Below are positions 58,533 through 64,000 of a stretch of DNA of 64,000 bases, piece after piece. Source of the DNA: Gnetum montanum (Eukaryota > Streptophyta > Gnetopsida > Gnetales > Gnetaceae). The notes below the pieces were generated by a model that was not told the origin of the DNA, did no database searches, and saw only the letters and a program-made list of their open reading frames with translations. Both the position numbers and the translations under genes were made by a program. Position 1 is the first letter of the stretch. Every line of letters starts with the position of its first letter. The stretch lies in assembly GCA_015680685.1 (NCBI GenBank), contig MNCI01034304.1:1-64000 (forward strand). Direction: 5' to 3'.

Positions 58533-61095
58533 AAGTCCCCTTCGTTGTTGTTAACTTCAATCACCAAAAAATCAGCTAGGTAAGACCAACCACACACAGT
58601 GGTAATGATGTCCTATACCAATCCCAAGGGAATGGTGATGGACTGGTTTGCCAGCTCTAGTTGAATGTTGCTCTTCTTAAGTTGGGGTAGGTTCTAGGCG
58701 TGATACATCTCTCGTGAAATTAAGTTGACTCCGGAACCTGAGTCAAGAAGAGCCCTATGTGGTTTGTTCCTGGTGATTTAAGGGACTTCCAGGGTCAGTT
58801 AGTTTCCTAGGAAGGTGACCTACCTTAATCTAGTCGGTTACGGTATGCGTTAACATAACCATATGCGTTATGCTCTGTTGGACTGAAGGATGCTCCGAAG
58901 TGTTAGATGGTGGAGGAGTGTACATGGGCCCAACTGCTTGTTGTTGCGAGAGTTTGTCTGAAATTTTGGTTCTGAAGAAGGGTCTTCTCTTTTTATAGTT
59001 GTCAGAACTAGCAGCAAGTTGGATATTTACAGCTCTTGCAGCGTGACGTTGTTATGGTTGAGGAGGAAGTTCCCCTTGCATTGTTGGAGCAGGAGGTGTT
59101 ACGGGAACTACTTGTGGTGGAAGAGGGGTGGATGGATTAGGAGGATGGTGTGGGTATGGAGTGTCTCCCGGAGGAGAAGGAGACCTTCTAAAGTACTCCC
59201 GAACTTGGTAGTAACAGTTGGGGGTTGTGTGACTCATAGAGTCACTTGGAGAAATCGGCTGCTACACATAATATCCATAAGGGTCAGGCTACCAGTAAGG
59301 GTGCTGATGTTTTGGTGATGGCATCCCCCATGATTGTGGGTATTGCCACTGTTGATGCTATCTGATGGGCTGTGGTGGAGTTCCACTTGGATAATACGTT
59401 AGTGGTTGGTGGAACTGCCTTGGGTTACCTTGTGGATAAGGTAACCTTCGAGGTGTTTGCTGTTGGTTGAGTCTTGGATTAAGTGCATGCGCCCCAGACT
59501 CCTATAGATGTGAGATGATGGGGCAACATCCCTTAGGATGGTCATAGTGGCAGATCTCACATCCACCGTCATCGTCTGTGTCAGAGTCCACAGCCACATC
59601 GGAGTTAGTGATTTTTCCTTTACCCTTGTTATGTGCAGGGCCTAAATCTCTCCACTTTTTCTTACCTTTGTCACTACTTTGTTCTACCTTAGACTCTTCT
59701 ACAATTTTTAAGACANGCATAAGTTCCAAGGGTTCTTCTAGTTTCATGCCTTAGCCCATCCACGATGTGGCAAAGTTGATCCCGCTGAGTGTACCCATGG
59801 CTCGGGAAAAGATGTAACAATGTGTAGTAGTGGGCCATGGCAGCATCCAAGGATTCATATATACCTTGCTTCCAGCCTTGGATCTGCTTACGCAAATTGG
59901 ACACTCTGGAGTACGTTTGACACTTGTCGTTGAACAGTTTTAGCATTGTACTCCACCTCCTGATGGTTTCCGGTTCTAAGGACCAGTACCAACTCTTTGC
60001 TTCTTTGGTGAGTGTCCTTGGGAACAACTTAAGTTTTTTCCACTCATTTTCTACATTTTGCAAGGCACATGCATCGTGGAATGCCTGTAAATGATTTTAC
60101 AGATCAGCATTGTATCCCCCTTCAAATCATGGGACATTGTTCATGTCTAATTGTTTGATTCGACTATCTTTTAAATTCCTTTTGGGGATCCTAACTACCT
60201 CTGTTATGTCAAGCATACTTCGGGGTGTGAGTAGGGGCTTGTCATGGTCATCTCTTTCATGACGCCTATGATGTTTACGTTATTCCCTACTCTCCCTATG
60301 TCCTTGCCCTTGTCCTCTCTCTCGACTTTTTCGTCGAGGTCTCTCATTTTGTCTACCTTTATCCTCTCCGTTGTGTTCATGATGGATATGCCTAGATGTG
60401 GAAGGAGAGGGTGAGTGATGTGAAGAAGGGGAAGAAGAAGGGGAACCATTGCCATGATAATGTTTCTTACCTTCTCTTTGGCTGCTATGGCCTTGATCAT
60501 GGTGACGATCTAAGTGCTCATCCCTAGCATGAGTGGTTGTTCCCTCTGTGAACAATTGGTGTTCACGGGCATCAGAACCATGGTTATGTATCATTGATTG
60601 TAGATTTTGATACCCAACCTCCTCACCATCGTTAGGAGGGGGAACATCATTTGTTAAAGAACCTGTGATAAGGGGTTCCTCATCTCCTATTTTGCTAAGG
60701 ATGTGTGGGGCTTTTTCCTTCAGAAAAGTATGTTGACTCTCTTGCCTTAAGTCCCTCATATGTTGGGCATTTGTGGGATAATAATCCCTCATGTCAAAAT
60801 CTTCCACAACGTATTCAGCATATAATTTAGTTATGCCTATCTGTGCCAAGGCACGGAAAAGCATGCGAGAGACTGACCAATCTAGGGGTAACACGATGTT
60901 ACCTTGCAATTCTCTCCATTGCAGCTATTCAACTTGATGGAGGATAAAGGTGAAGTCTGGAATATACTCATCGGGATGAGTATAAACTATCTTGTATTGT
61001 TTAGGACTTGGATGATTTCAGCTATGTGTTTTATGTTGCCGATTGTCTCGTGTATGGTCCTTAGGTGGTGAGTTGCTCTTATGAGAAGAAGACAT
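58533..61095 (-). pseudogene. Element 3 gag and protease
   Basis: It starts at 61095 (MSSSHKSNSPPKDHTRD). A TGA replaces a codon early (about 61018), then the frame is mostly open. Order: N-part (MLFRALAQIGITKLYAEY), His/Ser-rich linker, capsid-like core at 60063-59700 (LTKEAKSWYWSLEPETI, MLKLFNDKCQTYSRV), a zinc-binding motif CEICHYDHPKGCC (about 59560-59523), Pro-rich spacer, protease ALLDSGSGVNLI (58755-58718). This is the fullest gag of the family in the window. The zinc motif spacing is CX2CX3HX3C, shorter than CX2CX4HX4C. Confidence 0.85.
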
Positions 61096-61218
61096 TTTTA
61101 TCGGTGTGCTAATTCACCGTTATATAAATTTTTTCTTTTGATTAACCCAAAGGTTCGTTAAGGCTCACAACGATGTAAATGATATCCTTTATGTTCTATT
61201 TAGCGCAAAAACACTTAG

Positions 61219-61236
61219 TCCCCAGCAACGGTGCTA
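61219..61236 (-). promoter_or_regulatory. Element 3 primer binding site, decayed
   Basis: The minus strand reads TAGCACCGTTGCTGGGGA, the tRNA-Asp site with three transitions, one base after the LTR. Confidence 0.8.
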
Positions 61237-61237
61237 A

Positions 61238-62204
61238 TGATGAGTGGCGAGGTACCCCTACACTCAACCATATGAAACGAGTGTAGCACGTGCGATCCGG
61301 TCGAACTACGTAGACTAAATGCCTACATGCCCCATGGAACACTTGGGGTTAATCATTCGTTGTCTTCCCAGACTTACTTGTGTTTGTCACGGTGTATGGT
61401 TAAGTAAGTCTGAGGTATATGATTTTTATATCTTTTATGTGTTTTATGTCTTCTATGCTATTGAGGTGAAGGGTTGAGAAACTAGCTAACTCTAACTAAT
61501 GAACTAAGTCTAAATTAACTAGCATCAACATCCGTTCCCACTTACTGTACACACCCTGAATTATGCAATCGCGGCTACCAAACGCTAATCGTTACTGGGA
61601 TCACCATGCGTAACGCACGTGCTCGAAGTGGTCATACTGAGGCACTTAACTAGCCTAAACGTGATAAGAATATGTTCCTTGGCTATATGTACACATCCTT
61701 GAATGCTCGTAACCAAGTTGTACTTATCCCGTGTTCTAGGAGATAAGGGTGAGAGAGACTAATCGCGATGAGCAGCCGATTCCTTGATTAGCTGTACACA
61801 TCCGTAAATGCTCGTAATCAAGTCGTACTCATGCCGCGCTACTGCAGGTAATAAATAACATGTAATAAATAACAAGTAATAAATCCTATTCCATGCACTG
61901 CAAGGGTTATCCACAAAGCTCATCTTTATTGCCATACACAGCTTGCGTTTAGGTACAATGTTGCTCGAATAAAGATCCGTTCACTTGGGGACTCCTACGG
62001 CGGGCACATGGAAAATATTCTATCTTTGGAGTGATCAATTTGCCAGAGTTTTCCTACTTTTAGCTTAGGATGGGAAATAAGGGGAGTGTCACCTCTTATT
62101 TATAGATTTGGCAGTGGACCACGATATTGTGTACGCGACATCGCAGGGGACGACGCGATATCGCGGCGGCTGCGATATTGTGTACACAATATCGCATCTC
62201 ATTA
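61238..62204 (-). repeat. Element 3 5' LTR, long form (967 bp)
   Basis: Ends (minus) are TAATGAGATGCG (TGATGAG with one change) and CCACTCATCA. TATAAATA is at 62104-62097 and five GATATC-type units lie at 62110-62200. It is roughly 90-95% like the 3' LTR by eye. Confidence 0.92.
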
Positions 62205-62970
62205 GTTATTATGCATGTGAGTGGTTATGAGTAGTAGCCCCTCTCAACCAACTAAAAAGGCCAAATGCTATAGTCTTTCATTTATTAGTGCAAGCAACTA
62301 CTCTTCCTACAAAATTTTTCTTTTCTAATCCCATAAGAGCACCTCCACAAAATAAGTTTTAAAGGACTCAATTTGTAGCCTCAAATGGTCTTCAATTTAA
62401 TACAGCCTTACTTAAGTCAATGATAATGACATGATGAGGCACAATTTTCCAATTGAAAATAGACTTAGCCTACCACACACAAACCAAGAATGATAGCAAA
62501 GTGATAGAAACATTGAGATTAAATGCTAAAATTAACTAAGTATTTACTACTAAAAAATAAACTAAGATGAAGGATGAACTATGAGAAATGAAACAAAGTT
62601 TAAGTGTAAAACATGAATAAAGGAGGAGAAAGTATTAAAATATAAAGAACTATGACATAGGGAAATGGATTTCTGTTCCCTTCCCAAATAATAAAAATGC
62701 TTTATTGCTAAAAAATAAGTGTTTACCTCCTATAGAGGGTCAAACTATAAGTGCTAGTGAAAAAACATAAGCATAATAAAGGAGTCTAATTTGTGAACAA
62801 AGTATGGATTTGGAGAGTGGAATTGAACCTTTAGAGGGTAGGCATATGGATGGAGAAGTTGGAAAAGTTGTCTGAAATCAAATTAGGGCCAAAATTGGGT
62901 TGTTTTAGCTAAGTTTCCTAGGATTGATGTTGATGCTAAAAAACTCTAATTGTGGGATGCTGACACTAAT
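62205..62970. other. Flank of element 3, nothing recognised
   Basis: AT-rich sequence without features apart from the target duplication at its left end and a flanking repeat of about 42 bp shared with the other side of element 3. Confidence 0.4.
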
Positions 62971-63230
62971 TGATGAGTAGTGAGTACCTTGATGCCCAAC
63001 CATATGAATCACAAGTGTTCATGCATGATTCGATTGAATTCTATGGATGGGACTAGGTGTGACATCTAGATTGTTAAGCATTGATTGCAAGATGTTGTCT
63101 TCCCACTTGGACTAGTGGTAGCTTTGTCACATATGGTTTAGTCCAAAGTGAGGCATATGATAATTGATGTTGTTGTCGCCTTGCACTAATCTTGATAGTA
63201 ATAGAAAAATTAATTCTTTAATCTAACTAA
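62971..63230 (-). mobile_element. Family-B LTR fragment, minus orientation
   Basis: In plus reading it begins TGATGAGTAGTGAGTACC, then 'cccaaccatatgaatcacaa', 'gttgtcttcccacttgg' and 'gaggcatatgat', matching the complement of the LTR 3' end blocks of the other copies. It ends at about 63230, where a plus LTR begins. Confidence 0.6.
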
Positions 63231-64000
63231 TGAAGTGTAAAAGTGTTGCGTCAACATAGTGTTGGTTGATCGATGGGGCCACGTTGACATAGTGTTGCCC
63301 CATTGATGGGGCTACGCCAACGTAGTGTTTACTGTGTTCACAAGGCCTTGTTGACATAGCCCCATAATAAAGTCTATAAATACATGCTCACCAGCCATGT
63401 TTAGGGATATCTTGTCATAGTTGTAGTAGAGCTCTTGCAATTTTGTCATTTGGCAATTAGAATATTTTTTTGAGTGCTTGCAGCAGGAGTTAGAAAGTGT
63501 ACAGATCTTTATTTAAGCACTGATGTACTTGAGCACACTAGTGTGAATAGCAATAAAGATGAGCCTTTTGATCAAACCTTGCAGCACTTGGAATAGATTA
63601 ATTATTTATTTTTACATTTACTATTTTCATTAATTAAGTAATTAATTAAGATAAGTAAGACTTTAATTAATTAACTAAGTAAGCTAAATAGATCAAATAC
63701 ATAAGTACGACCACTTCTAGCATAACATACAACGCTTGGTAACCCATTAGTGTTGTATGCGTTTAAGATGTGTATGGAAAGTGGGACCAAATGCTTATGT
63801 TAGGATAGTTAGTTATTAATTAGCAATTAGATTACTTAAATTGGTTAATAAATTGAGTTTCAACTTATTATTAAGCGTAGATGAATAAAATATAAAATAA
63901 TAAAATCATGTGCCCCAATTACACTTAACCATACAACTAAGCTTCACAAGTGTAGTTGGGAAGACAATGACCATCACAATTAGGTTTCACCTCCCATAAC
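63231..64000 (+). mobile_element. Family-B LTR, plus orientation, running off the window
   Basis: U3 contains repeats of TCAACATAGTG / TTGACATAG (63250-63365), a TATA-like 'tctataaata' at 63373, then the family blocks: 'gcttgcagcaggagtt', 'acagatctttatttaagca', 'gcaataaagatgagcc', 'ggtgtgta', 'gttgggaagacaatga'. The 3' end lies beyond the window. Confidence 0.65.

Larger units (their letters stand above)
55264..62204 (-). mobile_element. Element 3: complete LTR retrotransposon with TSD, gag-protease only
   Basis: A 6941-bp element on the minus strand: 5' LTR 62204-61238, primer site 61236-61219, gag 61095 to about 59500, protease near 58900-58590, N gap 58532-58149, 3' region with purine tract GTCATGGGGGTA (56230-56219), 3' LTR 56218-55264. 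The target duplication is GTTAT (55259-55263, 62205-62209). It has the same arrangement as element 2 and again no RT, RNase H or integrase in the visible sequence; the 384-N gap is too short for pol if its size is right. Confidence 0.92.

Noticed and set aside
58076-58597. Open frames across 58149-58532
   Set aside because: Same reason: assembly gap.

Overview
This window looks like nuclear DNA of a seed plant. Two split genes belong to plant families, introns follow GT-AG, and almost everything else is decayed retrotransposon. The very long intron (about 8 kb) full of old insertions and the abundance of worn Ty3/gypsy copies suggest a large genome, possibly a gymnosperm; that last step is inference. 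No bacterial features (operons, CRISPR, IS elements) are present.

Host genes. (1) A + strand gene at 30167-41228, three exons (30167-31885, 32124-33166, 41129-41228), about 953 aa: two N-terminal membrane segments, a CxxC...CxxC zinc ribbon, a charged coiled coil and a short conserved C-terminus. (2) A - strand gene at 52079-49478, three exons (52079-51912, 51633-51457, 49933-49478), about 266 aa: a cysteine-paired N-terminus and a BTB/POZ domain, close to the Arabidopsis At3g56230 type. Both joins keep reading frame and rebuild the expected family sequence.

Retrotransposons. The left third (1-25 kb) is a nest of related Ty3/gypsy elements of the Athila/Tat kind (tRNA-Asp primer site). A pol fragment (about 4845-7684) is cut in integrase by a minus-oriented LTR (7685-8386). 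This lies head to head with the plus LTR of element 1 (8387-9320), whose 3' part is split by complete element 2 (11075-17984, TSD ATAAC). A fourth element with a long broken coiled-coil ORF follows (19403-24337, LTR-B from 24338). Element 3 (55264-62204, minus, TSD GTTAT) is a second complete copy of the element 2 family. Elements 2 and 3 carry gag and protease but no reverse transcriptase, RNase H or integrase, so they appear to be a non-autonomous family that depended on a relative like the pol fragment. Related family-B LTRs lie at both window edges.

Other elements. The 8 kb intron of gene 1 holds a 2670-bp solo LTR inserted in a 45-bp minisatellite, plus LINE remnants. A PIF1-type helicase fragment, a 92-bp-arm hairpin, SINE-like pieces and several short tandem repeats lie between the genes. 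Two N gaps (12925-13747, 58149-58532) fall inside elements 2 and 3; single ambiguous bases are at 10201, 28245 and 59716.
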